Assembly (NCBI GenBank): GCA_019426215.1
Contig: CM033396.1
Coordinates: forward strand, 21,901,101-21,965,100
Source of the DNA: Buddleja alternifolia
Taxonomy: Eukaryota; Streptophyta; Magnoliopsida; Lamiales; Scrophulariaceae
DNA: 64,000 bases
Direction: 5' to 3'
The notes under the pieces were generated by a model, which saw only the letters and a program-made list of their open reading frames with translations, was not told where the DNA came from and searched no databases. The position numbers were made by a program, and so were the translations under genes. This document shows, in pieces, positions 45,512-56,682 of the stretch (positions within the stretch are counted from its first letter, which is position 1; each line of letters opens with the position of its first letter).

Positions 45512-46045
45512 AATCTTGTGTATTAGCTCCCCCTTATGTTGTGTTATGCTAGTAGTGTGAGAGATTTTTTGTATCAACACTTAATTGCTTCAACTTTTGA
45601 CCTCTTTGTCCTCATGGAGCATTTTCTTGGGGTCATCGCATTTTTATCGGAGGGCATCGAGCCTCATTCACGGAGCAAGGGGTGCTAAGTGGCGGCCTCG
45701 AGGAGCCTGCGAATGCCGCGAGACATCGGGCTCCCGAATGCCGCGAGGCACAAAACCCTGCGGCCCGACCGCGAGGCCAGCGAATGTCGCGAGACATCGG
45801 GCTCCCGAATGCCGCGAGGCACAAAACCCTACGGCCCGACCGCGAGGCCAACTCCTCGAGGCCGCCACTTAGTGCCCCTTGCTCCGTGAATGAGGCTCGA
45901 TGCCCTCCGGTAAAAATGCGATGACCCCAAGAAAACGCTCCATGAGGACAAAGAGGTCAAAAGTTGAAACAATTAAGTGTTGATAAAAAAAATCTCTCAC
46001 ACTACTAGCATAACACAACATAAGAGGGAGCTAATACAAAAGATT
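45512..46045. repeat. 194-bp inverted repeat with tandem-repeat loop
   Basis: Arms 45512-45705 and 45852-46045 are nearly perfect inverse complements. The 146-bp loop holds two 71-bp direct units (45709-45779, 45780-45850) of GC-rich CGAATGCCGCGAG-type sequence differing at about three positions. A transcript would fold into a long hairpin. Confidence 0.92.
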
Positions 46046-47699
46046 GTCATGAATGCCGTGAGGCACATCGCCTCGCGGCTTGGTGTCTCACGGCCTGGTC
46101 GCGAGGCTTCTTTTTGCCCCCCGTGGCCTGATGTGCCTCGAGGGTTTTGTTTAGGTGCACGAAGTCGAAATCGGCTTAGCCCTCGTTGATTTTTGTTGGT
46201 CCTTTTTGACTTGTGAAATTTTTTTGGTTGTGCTGTCATTTTCGATAGCATCTATGAAAGACTTGTTTCTAATCAAACCCCCTATTTTTCATAGGATTGG
46301 GGAGCTTTTTTTCCTCCGTGGATTTATGAGCTCTAGCAGTTTGTACCCCGTGACCTCATGAGCACTAGGTTAATTACTTGATTTGTTTCGCTATACCCAT
46401 TGGCAAGGGTGTTTTGCTATACTCGGTGGCTTCATGAGCACTGGGTGGGTCACTAGCGTTTTGCTAGCTTGGGCTTATTGTCTCAGGGGCTTTTAAAGGG
46501 GATGATTTATGGATCGCTTACATACCTTATGCGCATATCCATGTACTTTATCTTACGATCATTTTTTGCTTGTATACCTATTAGCTAGTCAAACGTTAGC
46601 AACATTCTTGTTTTTAACTTGGCATATAGCACGTTTGTGAGCTACTCATTAGCCCATTATATGATTTGATTAAGCCTTATATTTTTCTAACCCCACTGCC
46701 TAATGAGCTTTAGTGGGGTGCCGATGGTGGCACTACTTGTTAGCACCATGTAATGCCAATGAGTGCCAATAGTAGCATTACTATGCCTATGACACGTTTT
46801 CTATGGAGCCTCACCCCTTACAAAACCACTGAAGAGATTATAAAATGGACAAGCCTTATTGGAGCCTTTGCTAGCTCAAGGGCCTTTCATTGTTCCACCT
46901 ATGCTGACCTCTAATGGGGTCGTGAGTTCTTAAGTGCAGCCTCGATTGGAAACTTTTAGTTCCACAAGGCTATGTTGATATGTTGTTCCTGTTAGCCTTT
47001 ATGGCTTTCATTTATGTGTGCTTCGTAAGACTATCTTTTCGCTTGTTGCTTTCCTTTTATCATAGCTTAGCGTACCTTCGAGTACGTCTTATTTTTCCTA
47101 CCTCATGATTTAATTTGGTGGGTGGACATGATTTTTAATTTGGTGGGTGGACTTAGCACCTCATAAGGTTCCCTGCCCCCACTCCTTAGTGTTTTTCAGT
47201 GAGAAACGCTTGGAGTGGTAGGATATCTTTTGCTAATGAAGGGCCGGTCTAGAGCTTGATTTTGCTTTATATTTATACCTTTTGAGTAAGTGGCGTGGTT
47301 TGTGACACTAGTGGCCACATTTTTATTTGGAGGTTTGGGTTGACTCTCTTGTTTTATTCTTAGTGTGACGTTGGTCACCACTTATTTTTAACTATATAAT
47401 CTCAGTCCAAAACCTTAGTGGGAGGGGAGATCCTTTGTGGATCCTCGATCTCTCTTGGTATTGTTAGATGGATTATCAGGTGGCAATCCTCGTTCGAGCC
47501 GCCTTTTGTTTAGCTATTTTAGCGTGCTATTGGCATGGTTTCATGTATTCTATATCCAATGTTTACTTATTTTGCCACAGTACCTTGTGGCTTCATGAGT
47601 ACTAGTTTCGGTACTTAGCCATTTTAACGTGCCGTTGGTGGGATTCAATGAATGCTAGGAGTGAGTGCCCAAAAGAGATTCAATGAATGCTAGGGGTAA

Positions 47700-47801
47700 C
47701 AGACAGCTAGTGCTGATATACAGCTAGTGCTAGCAGACAGCTAGTGGTAATAGACAACTAGTGCTGACAGACAGCTAGTACTATCAGACAGCTAGTGCTT
47801 T
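47700..47801. repeat. AGACAGCTAGTGCT minisatellite
   Basis: Six degenerate units of 15-19 bp, each containing CAGCTAGT or a one-base variant. Confidence 0.8.
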
Positions 47802-48125
47802 GTTTGTAAATTTTGGCTAGCCACTAGGTAGTTGTCTGTTTGTACCTCATCTCCTCCTTGTCCCCTACTCCTTAATATTTGAAACATATTTAGGAGTAAG
47901 TGACAAAAGGGGTGTTTTCATGACACATGGGAGTTAAACTTTTATCGGGTAAGTTATTCTGCTTAGCGTATAGTGTTTTGCTGATGGAGAAGGCCAATTT
48001 TTAGAATTTTAGTGCCCCACATCCCTCAGGAGTTTACTACACTTAGAATTTTAGGAGGCTTGAATAGCCATAAATGTTATTTATTTTTGGCCAGGGGTGA
48101 ATTATCACGCTAGCTATATTGATAT

Positions 48126-48296
48126 GATCTCGGTCTAGAGTCCATGTCTGAGGGGGGTAGATTTTCAAACCTCATTCCCTCTTAGTACTACTGGAAGGAT
48201 CATAAGGTGATGATCTTGGTCCAGAGTCCATGTTGGAGGTGGTAGTCTTTCAAACCTCATTCCCTCTTAGTACTACTGGAAGGATCATAAGGTGGG
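48126..48296. repeat. 86-bp direct duplication
   Basis: GATCT.GGTC.AGAGTCCATGT onward is repeated at 48126 and 48212; the second half, CTCATTCCCTCTTAGTACTA, is identical in both. Confidence 0.85.
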
Positions 48297-48839
48297 TTAG
48301 CCTCAACCAAGCTCTCAAGGGTTTGTGGGGCTTTTGTTGCTCCACCTATGTTAGCCTCGAAATGGGGCTTTAAGTTCTTTAAGTATCTTTGGCCGGAAAC
48401 ATTTATTCCAAGGAGTGTTTTCGGGTGTTATTAAACATTTAGTCATTAAGGACATCTGCCTTGAGGCGCTTATTATGCATATAGCTAAAATCCAAAAAAT
48501 TCAAACATCAATGCAAAGAGCACGGGGGTGCACATAGTCACCTCAAATTCAAAATGTACAAGGGCGCACATAAGCACCTCATAACTTAAGTAATGGTAGG
48601 TAGTGCTGGTAAGCACCCCTACTCAACGCTTGGCTCGTGGCAAATTCAAAATTATTCAATATCAATATGAGAGATGAGATTGTTTTTAAATCACTTGATA
48701 CATGTTGAAGCCTTATGAGGACTAATATTTTGCCAAGTTTGGGGGATGTTTTCTAGTGCCAGCGTGCTTGTCGCCTCCCGTGGTGCCCTTGCATTGGAGT
48801 TTTTCTCTTCAGTGATGGGCGTCGTGCTCTTGAAATGGG

Positions 48840-49180
48840 CATTGCCTTTTTAGGGTGGCATGTCGCGGCTCTCGCTTTCTTCATAGGGGCCTAAGTACTT
48901 GGATTTTGGCCAAGTGCTGACTAATTGGGTCTTGCCCCCCAAGTGACTTTCTTCCAGTAAGATTAAGTTAATGGCATGGTCTCTATGACCAGTGTCATCG
49001 TGCTTCCTTTTAGGCTTCTCCAAGGCGTTAGCATCTCTTGCTACTTTCACACCACAACAGCTTCACAGGTCCCCACAGGCTTTATATGAAAGGTGGATGG
49101 AATGGGTTTAAGCTCGGCCTCCCCAAAATGACATTGTAGGTGGAAGGGGCTTTGACCACCCAAGAACTTCATCATCTTAG
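48840..49180 (-). pseudogene. Tat-type protease linker remnant
   Basis: Minus-strand frames include YNVILGRPSLN at about 49,130, the usual end of the gypsy protease, and SKVARDANALEKPKRKHDD, part of the linker toward RT. Nothing of RT follows. Confidence 0.6.
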
Positions 49181-49189
49181 ATGAGAGGA

Positions 49190-50643
49190 CTAGAAATGCA
49201 CCCAAAGATATGGGGACAGACACCTCCCCCAGTGCTCTACTGGACCGATAGTCTCTTCGATCCTAATGTAATTTTCGGCTCTAGCCAACAGTTCCTCCAT
49301 AGTCACTAGCGGCTTCCCTGCTATAGACTCCTTGAATCTGCTATTGCGCAAGTTCCTTTGCATTATTACTGATAGCAACTCGTAGTTGACATGTGGTACC
49401 TCAGGCACCGCTGTGGAGAATCGCTGTATGTACTCTCTCAAGGATTCTCCATCTTTTTGCACCACCGTGAATAGTAATGAGGCTGTATTTGGATACTTCT
49501 TGTTCATGGAGAAGTAGTTAAGGAAATGCCTTGTTAACTGCTCGAAGCCGGTATGCTACCGGCGGGCAATTGGTAAAACCAGCTAAGGGCCCGACCTAAT
49601 AGGGTGGTCCTAAAAATCTTACAGTAGGCTGCGTCACTGACGTCATACATGTCAGTCTTAGCATTAAACTTGCCAACGTACTCGCGAGCGTCTCCAGCTC
49701 CCTCATACTCGTTCAGGTGTAGTATCTTGAGCCCTTGTGGTAGTGACTCTACCAAAATTGCCGGGCAGAAAGGACTTCTCTTGGGGAAAGCTACAACTAA
49801 GGGTACTAGCTGCATATCCTCATACCTTCCACAGTTCTCCAAACTTCCATCATGGAGAGGTTCACGTCTATGTCGGCCTTTGCGCCTTGGCAAGGTCTCT
49901 TCGGGGGGACAAGGATGCCCGACCTCTACGTGGTGACCTTGGAGGCATTGGCCTTCGACCTCTTCCTCTCGGTGGCCTGTCCCAAGGTGAAACCTCACTG
50001 TTCTCTTCCTTTTCACGTGCTGCCCCATTCACTAAGGAGTTGGACCGCCTTAATCCAATTCTGCCAGGGGTCAAGGACTTTTGGCCTCGGCGAGGGAATT
50101 TTCTAGGTGCCACTCTAAGGGGGCGGCACTTCTCTCGAAGCTCCTGGCCCCTACGAACTGACTGAGGGGGTGTAACTTGAGGCCTTTCTCTTGAGGCAGG
50201 GGCGCCTCTTGCTGACTTCTCACATGGGGGTCTTGCCTCCTAACAACTAATGGAAAAAGCGTTGAGCGTGACGGGTGTGCCTGGGCATATTGTTGGACCG
50301 CCCGCAATGCTACCCTCACTGAAGCGTCTTCAACAAGAGCTGGTACATCTTGAGTGATCTGGAACACCCTGGTTGCAGGGGGTGGAATCACTTCTGGTGT
50401 TACGGGAGGCACGTTCTGCTCATTCATCAGAGGTGCTATTTCAGGACCTCCGCCATCAGCCTAGCCATTAGTAGGATTTTCTCTACCTACTTGAACGTTG
50501 GGCTGATATTCAGGTGTAGGGTTAGGAACTTGATCGACCGTTGTTGGCTGATTGTTGCTAGTCATCCTATCATCGGTCGTATGTGTTTGAGACCTGGTTT
50601 GCATGCTCAGTGGCTGGAGCGCTTTAACCACAGATGGCGCCAA
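49190..50643 (-). pseudogene. Tat-type gag
   Basis: The N-terminal frame starts at ATG 50643 or 50604 (MQTRSQTHTTDD), with a TAG at 50461-50463 and another stop at 50071. The capsid block (LKILHLNEYEGAGDAREYVG, MYDVSDAAYCKIFRTTLLG, LSWFYQLPAGSI) is a clear Retrotrans_gag match. A frameshift near 49,540 leads to SMNKKYPNTASLLFTVVQ and SLREYIQRF, and then EELLARAENYI. Expected function is capsid assembly; it is broken in at least three places. Confidence 0.85.
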
Positions 50644-50645
50644 AC

Positions 50646-51120
50646 TGATGATGTAAAAATCGTCAGTCAGAATTTACCAAGTGAATTAACACGTGGGGTG
50701 GAGAATTCGATCCAACTCATGACAAACTAGGTTGGGGGTTGATGAATGTATAGACTGCACTCACTTTAAGTGAGTTGCCTACGTATCGGATGAATGGGGA
50801 TCAAATCAATTCGTAGTTCTTTATTGAAATTACATCAGCTCCTTTCAAGTATATATATGGATGTTGGTGGGCTATGGGCCAGGGCTTGATCATTGGCCCA
50901 TTTGCTTATATATTAACCTAATACTTGGCCATCTTATATTAAAATAACCTTCCTTTCTTTTCTGCCCTCTTAAGCATACAGGGCCGCATTCATAATAGGC
51001 CGCCAGCCCTTTGGGGCTTGCTTATTATATTAACCGTGGACTTGACCTATGTAGAGCCCCGGTCCGTGCAGGGGTTTGATCAATTACCATAGTGCCCCTA
51101 GATATATTTGGTGCACATCA
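50646..51120 (-). repeat. 5' LTR of Tat-type element
   Basis: 475 bp; on the minus strand it starts TGATGTGCACC and ends ACATCATCA. The primer site follows within two bases. Confidence 0.88.
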
Positions 51121-51125
51121 CATAG

Positions 51126-52078
51126 TCTCCTGATGATTAATTCTCAATCTCACTTTGGTATATTAAAGTCCATATCATTGAGCAACCACTTTTTTTTTAA
51201 CTAAACATTGAGCAACTATAGTTAATCATCAGGAAAAGGGACTATAAGTTTACAACATAGGCATAATCATATATGAATTAAGTAAGTAAAAAATTTCCAA
51301 TCAAGACAGAGTGAGGACATCAAAGCTCAAGAATCGAACCGTGGCTTGCTAATAAAACAAACAACTATAGAAGAAAGCAATGAGGACCCTCAGCAGAGAA
51401 ATATTGTAATAATCAGGAATAGTCAAGTCCCAAATTACCAACATCTAATATTGAGTGACTCTAACCCGAAAAATAAAAACAGCCTAGAATTCCAGTGTAC
51501 CTCAAACCCTTTACTGATGCCTCTGTCATTCCCTTCGCCGCCGTCGTGGAACTTGAGGACGAGGCAAACTCCATGTAAAAATGGTCACCCGGGCAAATTC
51601 AGGATAATGTGTTCTCACAAAATTAATTTAAAGTTTGTTCTAAAAAAATATTGCAAATTATTATTATAAATAATCAATTAGAATGCTTTGAATAAATTTT
51701 AACTAATCTATGTAAGAAAAAAAAATTGTGAAAAAGAAAAAAAATGGTGGAGAAAATGAAAAATGAAAGGAAAAATAATGGTCAAGGGTGATAGGGACAA
51801 TTTCATGTAATTAAGGGGGTAAGTGTATTTTCCTACAATTCAGGGGGATATTTGGTACAAAGAGTGTAGTTCAGTAGGGGAAAAGTCTATTTTTGCCCCA
51901 ACAAAACAAAAAAAAAAAGAGTAAAAGCAACAAAACATGGGAACAGTGCCGTTCGCTTGCCCGAAGTAACGGTACTTTGGAACATTTTGAAGGTGTAAGT
52001 GTAACCGTTAAAAAACATAACCAAGTGGAAGTGGTTAAACAATGTGACGCAATGGGGCCATCGCAATGAGTGATCGAA
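51126..52078. other. Intergenic stretch without recognised features
   Basis: AT-rich. An imperfect inverted pair (CTCCTGATGATTA at 51127 and TAATCATCAGGA at 51225) could form a stem. No gene recognised. Confidence 0.4.
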
Positions 52079-52199
52079 ATCTGATACAATAGTTCGCACA
52101 AAAATCTAGAAATGGAATTGGCCGAGCCCAAGAATGCAAATTATTGATGATTAAAAAAAGAATGCAAATTAGCTGGGCCCACAAGGAGAGGACCCATTA
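52079..52199. repeat. 120-bp direct repeat, left copy
   Basis: ATCTGATACAATAGTTCGCA through GGACCCATTAATTA recurs at 53259-53381 with a few differences. The pair flanks about 1.06 kb that contains the palindromes and inverted copies described below. Confidence 0.85.
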
Positions 52200-52284
52200 A
52201 TTAAGAAAATTTTAAAAAATAATACAAAATTAAATTAAAATTAAGAAAATAATACACAAAATATAGGTTCTCAGATAATAGCAC

Positions 52285-52460
52285 ATTCCGCGCCACGTCA
52301 GCGTGGAATCTACCCGATTCCGCACCACGTCAGCGCGGAATAGAAATTTTTATTATTTTTTTTAAATTAAAAAGCATTTCGCGCCACGTCAGCGCGGAAT
52401 AGCCAATTTTTATTTTTTTTTAATAAATTTGGCCCATTCCGCGCTGACTCAGCGCGGAAT
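52285..52460. repeat. Four 25-bp GC-rich palindromes
   Basis: Copies at 52285-52309, 52317-52341, 52376-52400 and 52436-52460 have ATTCCGCGC-type left arms and GCGCGGAAT-type right arms around a 7-bp centre (CACGTCA in three, TGACTCA in the fourth). They lie in otherwise A/T-rich DNA. Confidence 0.85.
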
Positions 52461-52889
52461 GGCCAATATTTAATTTTTTTTGTTTTTTTTTTGTTATTTA
52501 TCTTTTATTTTTTTCTTTATTTTCCGCTCATTTTTCAACTTTTTTCGTGTATTTTTGAGTTTTGACTTGAACATATAAATTTTAGACTTTCATATAGACT
52601 TTGTAACCACATAAGAATGGACTCATTCCGATACCCGAGTGAAGAAATATAACAAGTAAAAGATGACACATTAGATTAATTTTTTAAAGAAAGTAATAAC
52701 GTTGTCTATGTTTCCGGCTCATTTTTCTCCCTTTTTTGTTCAATTTTGAATTTTGACTTGAACACATAAATTGTAGATTTTCATATAAACTTTGTAACCA
52801 CACATATACGGATTTTTCAGAAAAAAATATTTTGTTGTCGTCTTCGGGATGATTTTTCGACCTTTTTTGTACATTTTCAGGCTTCGACT

Positions 52890-53270
52890 TCAACACAAAA
52901 AATGTAGATTGACTCACAAAGTTTGTAACGGTGCAAGAATTGATTTATTTCGATATTTAGGTTTAAACATACATTAAATTTAATAAAGACGTTATTAAAC
53001 ATGTTGTATTTTTTCATCCGGATATCGAAATGAATCAATTCTTACACCGTTACAAACTTTGTGAGTCAATCTACATTTTTTGTGTTGAAGTTGAAGTTCG
53101 AAAATGTACAGAAAATATAGAAAAATCATATCGAAGATATAGATTGACTCACAAAGTTTGTAACGGTGCAAGAATTGATTTATTTCGATATTCAGGTTTA
53201 AACATATATTAAATTTAATAAAAATGTTATTAAAAATATTGTATTTTTTCATCCAGATATCTGATACAAT
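52890..53270. repeat. Three copies of a 70-90 bp unit, middle one inverted
   Basis: GATTGACTCACAAAGTTTGT and following sequence occurs at 52890-52960 (+), 53021-53108 (-) and 53140-53200 (+). The left and middle copies can form a long hairpin. It resembles the MULE 190-bp units only upstream, near 52,560. Confidence 0.85.
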
Positions 53271-53381
53271 AGTTCGCACAAAAATCTAGAAATGAAATTG
53301 GCCGGGCCCAAGAATGCAAATTATTGATGATTAAAAAAAGAATGCAAATTAGCTGGGCCACAAGGACAGGACCCATTAATT
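53259..53381. repeat. 120-bp direct repeat, right copy
   Basis: Partner of 52079-52199. Its right end lies only a few bases from the putative E2F-like site upstream of the host gene. Confidence 0.85.
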
Positions 53382-53388
53382 ACTAAGG

Positions 53389-53421
53389 TTTCCCGCGCAC
53401 CTATTATTTGGCTTGGCGGGA
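53389..53421 (+). promoter_or_regulatory. E2F-like sites upstream of host gene
   Basis: TTTCCCGCG (53389-53397) and TTGGCGGGA (53413-53421) match the plant E2F consensus in opposite orientations. A TGGGCC site II-like motif lies at 53354-53359. Known for cell-cycle and proliferation genes; relevance here is inferred from position, 130-160 bp before the start codon. Confidence 0.5.
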
Positions 53422-53518
53422 TAGTACTTTAAACTTTCACCCAAATGTTCAAAATATACATTGAAGAAGGATCTTCCACACTCACACAGTCTCTCACTCA
53501 AAGGCACTGAAGAAGATA

Positions 53519-53549
53519 AAGAAGAAGAAGAAGAAGAAGAAGAAGAAGA
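53519..53549 (+). repeat. GAA microsatellite in 5' UTR
   Basis: About ten GAA units end at the A of the start codon (53550), so the start context is set by the repeat. Length variation would alter the leader but not the frame. Confidence 0.85.
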
Positions 53550-54973
53550 ATGCTCGGGAGAGTGAGAGCATCGCCGTTGGAGCTACTGGAGATGGAAAGA
53601 CCACCTTCCAAGATCATCAAACACCACTCTCTCTCCATCTATGGTACTTCTTAATCTTCGATTCATGAATTAATTAGACATTCGATGCGAAACAGAAAGT
53701 CGTCAAATAATTTATGGACTCAATAGTTGGGGCTTCGGCTATTGGGATCCACCAATTCATTGTGCTATGGCAGATGAAAAATATACATATGAATTTAGTT
53801 TTAATATGTTAACCAAAGTTAAGTTTATCAGATAGTTTATGATTATTATCTGTAGTGATTTTAGTATTACTCCAGTTCGCATATAATTAGGGACACGTTT
53901 TCACCTAAATGAAACTTATCAAGGATATGATGCAGTTGGGATGTTGTAGCCTTGTAAAGATAAGGAGTTGTTCTTTTTAAAAAAATTTCACAGTATCTGG
54001 AGAATTTTCTTATTACTAATATTCAAATTCTCCCGGTCCCGGGTACTTAGACATTGCAGTTCCATGTTAACATAACTCATGATGAAATATTTGTGCATTG
54101 TAAATGCAGCAACTTTCTTTTTCATTTTTCGCATTTTTGTTCTTGCAGCTTATCTTATCTAATCACCACAGGACTGTTGATTTATGTTGTTTAACTAGGT
54201 AAATCGAAAAGCAGTGCAATCAACTGTCCTCAGTTAAGTAAATCAGTTAACATTATTAAGTTAATTTGGTGGCCAGTGGTCAAGGCTCCCGGAAACACTC
54301 AGCAATTACAATTTGTAAGACAATACAACAGAAACTATATGATGCTTATTATTAGATCATTTTATTTGATTCTTCAATTTGATTTAGTTCCATAAATTCA
54401 ATGTAATGGAGGTTGTATTCTTACTATGATTTAGATTGCTTTTCTAGACACAGTTGAAGATGCTCAGTAAGAAAAATTTCACCTGAGCTCAATAACTATG
54501 ACAAACTCAAAAAGGATGATCATCATATTATATACCTTGCTTTTTTATTGATAATTATGACTCATTATAGTTTCTTGAGTTTGGTTGGTTTGTGTAATAA
54601 TGCATTCGAAATAATATTTATCTTTTGTGTTCCAATTGTTGTAGAGTCGACCCTTTTGAAACTTAAACAAGGCTCTCATTGTAATCCAAGTACAAACCCT
54701 GAGGATTCTGCTAGGATGTATGAACATTGTAGCATGGAAACTGAAGAGGCGATGACTAGTGATGCTGATTGTTCTTCAACTGATTGTTCTAGTTTTAAAT
54801 CCACAGACTCTTCAAAAGAACAAGAATGCAGGAATATCTCTATTCTGTATCTATTCTCAAAATATAAGGCTTCACAGCAGAATGAACAGAGAACAAATGA
54901 GAAAGAGGTGGTGATGACAGTAGAGAGTGATTCTTCTTCTTCTTGCAGTGTTTCACCTACGTCTAGCTGTTGA
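53550..54973 (+). CDS. Host gene, two exons, 140-aa protein of unknown function
   Basis: Exon 1 is 53550-53643 and exon 2 is 54645-54973; the 1001-bp intron has GT (TATG/GTACTT) and TTGTTGTAG borders, phase 1. Spliced, the frame is open for 140 codons. The N-terminus reads MLGRVRASPLELLEMERPPS. The splice junction falls in SIYESTLLKLKQGS. The C-terminal half is Ser/Cys/Asp-rich (DADCSSTDCSS) with a conserved-looking core RNISILYLFSKYKASQQ and a Ser-rich end. No signal peptide, membrane segment or known domain seen. It is the only uninterrupted gene in the window. A GAA repeat (53519-53549) abuts the start codon. A spliced transcript is predicted, not observed. Confidence 0.72.
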
Positions 54974-55170
54974 CAGTTGACTAATGGCTGAATTAGTAGT
55001 TCTTTTCTTGATAATCATAATTATGTATTTCACACATCTTGATCATGGTGTAACTGAAATGTTTCTTTTGTCTTCAGTATTGTTTAGTTTTCCTAGTAAC
55101 TTAATTGTATCTCTCATGTAACTGGTAAGAATGTATTTGTATTTCATTGTATTCATAAAAGTGATGTATT

Positions 55171-55754
55171 TGTTGGAAATTTTGATTGAGTAAATTTTGT
55201 TTTAGCATGATTTATTAGAAATTCGATTTCGAGTGAATGAGAAATTAATAACAAAGTGTCACTAAAATGAGGGTTGTAATTGGATTAAATGGATCAATAC
55301 GAATGTACACTATTCAATGATGATATTCATACGATCGACGGCCGCGATTGTGTGGGGAATGGTTCGTTTAGTCAATTGACTAAAGTGTTCAAATTAAAAA
55401 ATTGAGGGACCAATTCGAATGGACCTTTTTAATAAAGAGTGAAAATTTTGGGGTCAATTTGAAAGTTCTGGAAAGTTATGAGCTGAAAATTCACAATTGT
55501 GGTGCACTCGACCACACCTGATTAGCGACCTCCATCCATTGATTTGATTGGCTTGTCAGCGGGTGCATGGTGCACCCGGCCGCAGTTGATCCACGCCAAG
55601 CCTCGGGGCTGATCGCCAAACAAGGCAACTGTTGGGGCTGAATTGCATAAGCCAAAAGCTTCCTTCAGGGGGCTTTTCGTCTAAGAGTCACAACTTTTGG
55701 GCCCTTCTGCAGATGTCGGAAAAGTTGCTTCTTTTGACCCAAAACCTTTCAATC
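55171..55754 (+). repeat. Possible diverged copia LTR fragment
   Basis: TGTTGGAAATTTTGATTGAG followed by GAGTGAATGAGAAATTAA and AAAATGAG resembles, more weakly, the beginning of the LTR at 42591. It runs to the MITE at 55755 and may resume after it (TCTATAAAAAG, a TATA-like box at 56415). Ends are unresolved. Confidence 0.35.
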
Positions 55755-56406
55755 TAGGGATGGCAACGGGACGGGAATGGGACGGGTTGGGCAGGACTCA
55801 TTTCCCGTCCCGCTAAAAAAAATTTGGACCCGGACCCGTCCCGGACCCGGTTATTTCCCGGCGGGTCCGGGTCCTTCCCGTTGGATCCGGCTGATTTTTT
55901 TTAAAAAAAAAAAAACTTTTTTTTTCTTCTTTTTCTTCTTCTTCCCTACTGCTTCTTCTTCATTTTTCTTTTTATTCTTCTTCTTCTTCTTCTTCTACAC
56001 CAACAAACATGACCAACAAAACAAAAAACAGTTGAAACATCCAACATAAATTAATTAATTTTACAGTAAATCGATAATTAAAATAAAAGTCACATAATTT
56101 CATCATGTCCATTTATATATATATGTCCATCTACCAAAAAGAAATAGAAAAATAGAGAATAAAGTATTAGGGTTTGGTTGATATAATTATTATTATATAT
56201 ATAAAATTAAAAAATATATATTATACTACCGGGACGGGTCCGGGTCCAGGACGGGAAATCGACTGGACTCATTTCCCGTCCCGGACCAGGCCGGGTCTTG
56301 AATTTCGATTCCCGGACCCGGTCCCATTTTCTTGGACTCATTCCCGTCCCATTAGGGATGGGTTCGGGACGGGTACTCGTTAGACCCGGTCCCATTGCCA
56401 ACCCTA
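55755..56406. mobile_element. hAT-like MITE
   Basis: Ends TAGGGATGGCAACGGGAC and, inverted, TAGGGTTGGCAATGGGAC. A perfect 8-bp duplication TTTCAATC flanks it (55747-55754, 56407-56414), the size expected for hAT elements. 652 bp, no transposase. The subterminal regions are dense in GGGACGGG/CCCGTCCC, and the middle has T-rich and TTC-repeat tracts. Confidence 0.88.
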
Positions 56407-56682
56407 TTTCAATCTCTATAAAAAGACACCCCCCCCCCCCCATGTTTGGAATTAAACATACTATAATTATATTCATGATCCAATTTGTGGATCAGTTCCC
56501 AACCATGTATATGTACACTACACTCCCTCCTTTCACTGATTTCTTTGTTTCAACTCCCTAGTCCATGCAAAAACAACAATACTCCTATTAACCTAAACAA
56601 TTACATAATGCCAATATCTTTTCTTTTATATTTTCCTTTTCAAATAGTAAAAATCAACCATCCCATCCCCACCCCCAACTCC

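Larger units (their letters stand above)
44393..48830. other. Non-coding interior of Tat-type element
   Basis: No credible pol. Contains a large inverted repeat (45512-46045), a minisatellite (47700-47801) and an 86-bp direct duplication (48126-48211, 48212-48296). Apparent ORFs near 45.6-45.9 kb are by-products of the GC-rich hairpin. Confidence 0.6.
43834..51120 (-). mobile_element. Non-autonomous Tat-type LTR element
   Basis: LTRs 50646-51120 (5', minus orientation) and 43834-44392 (3') are flanked by the duplication CATAG (51121-51125 and 43829-43833). Next to the 5' LTR, TTTGGCGCCATCTGTGG on the minus strand is a Tat-like primer site. Only gag and a short protease-linker remnant are present near the 5' end; 44.4-48.8 kb has no pol. 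It therefore looks like a large non-autonomous derivative or a heavily rearranged copy. Confidence 0.85.

Noticed and set aside
45633..45924. Several overlapping 66-95 codon frames with Arg/Cys/Pro-rich products
   Set aside because: They arise from the GC-rich inverted and tandem repeats, appear on both strands and in several frames, and their period (71 bp) is not a multiple of three.
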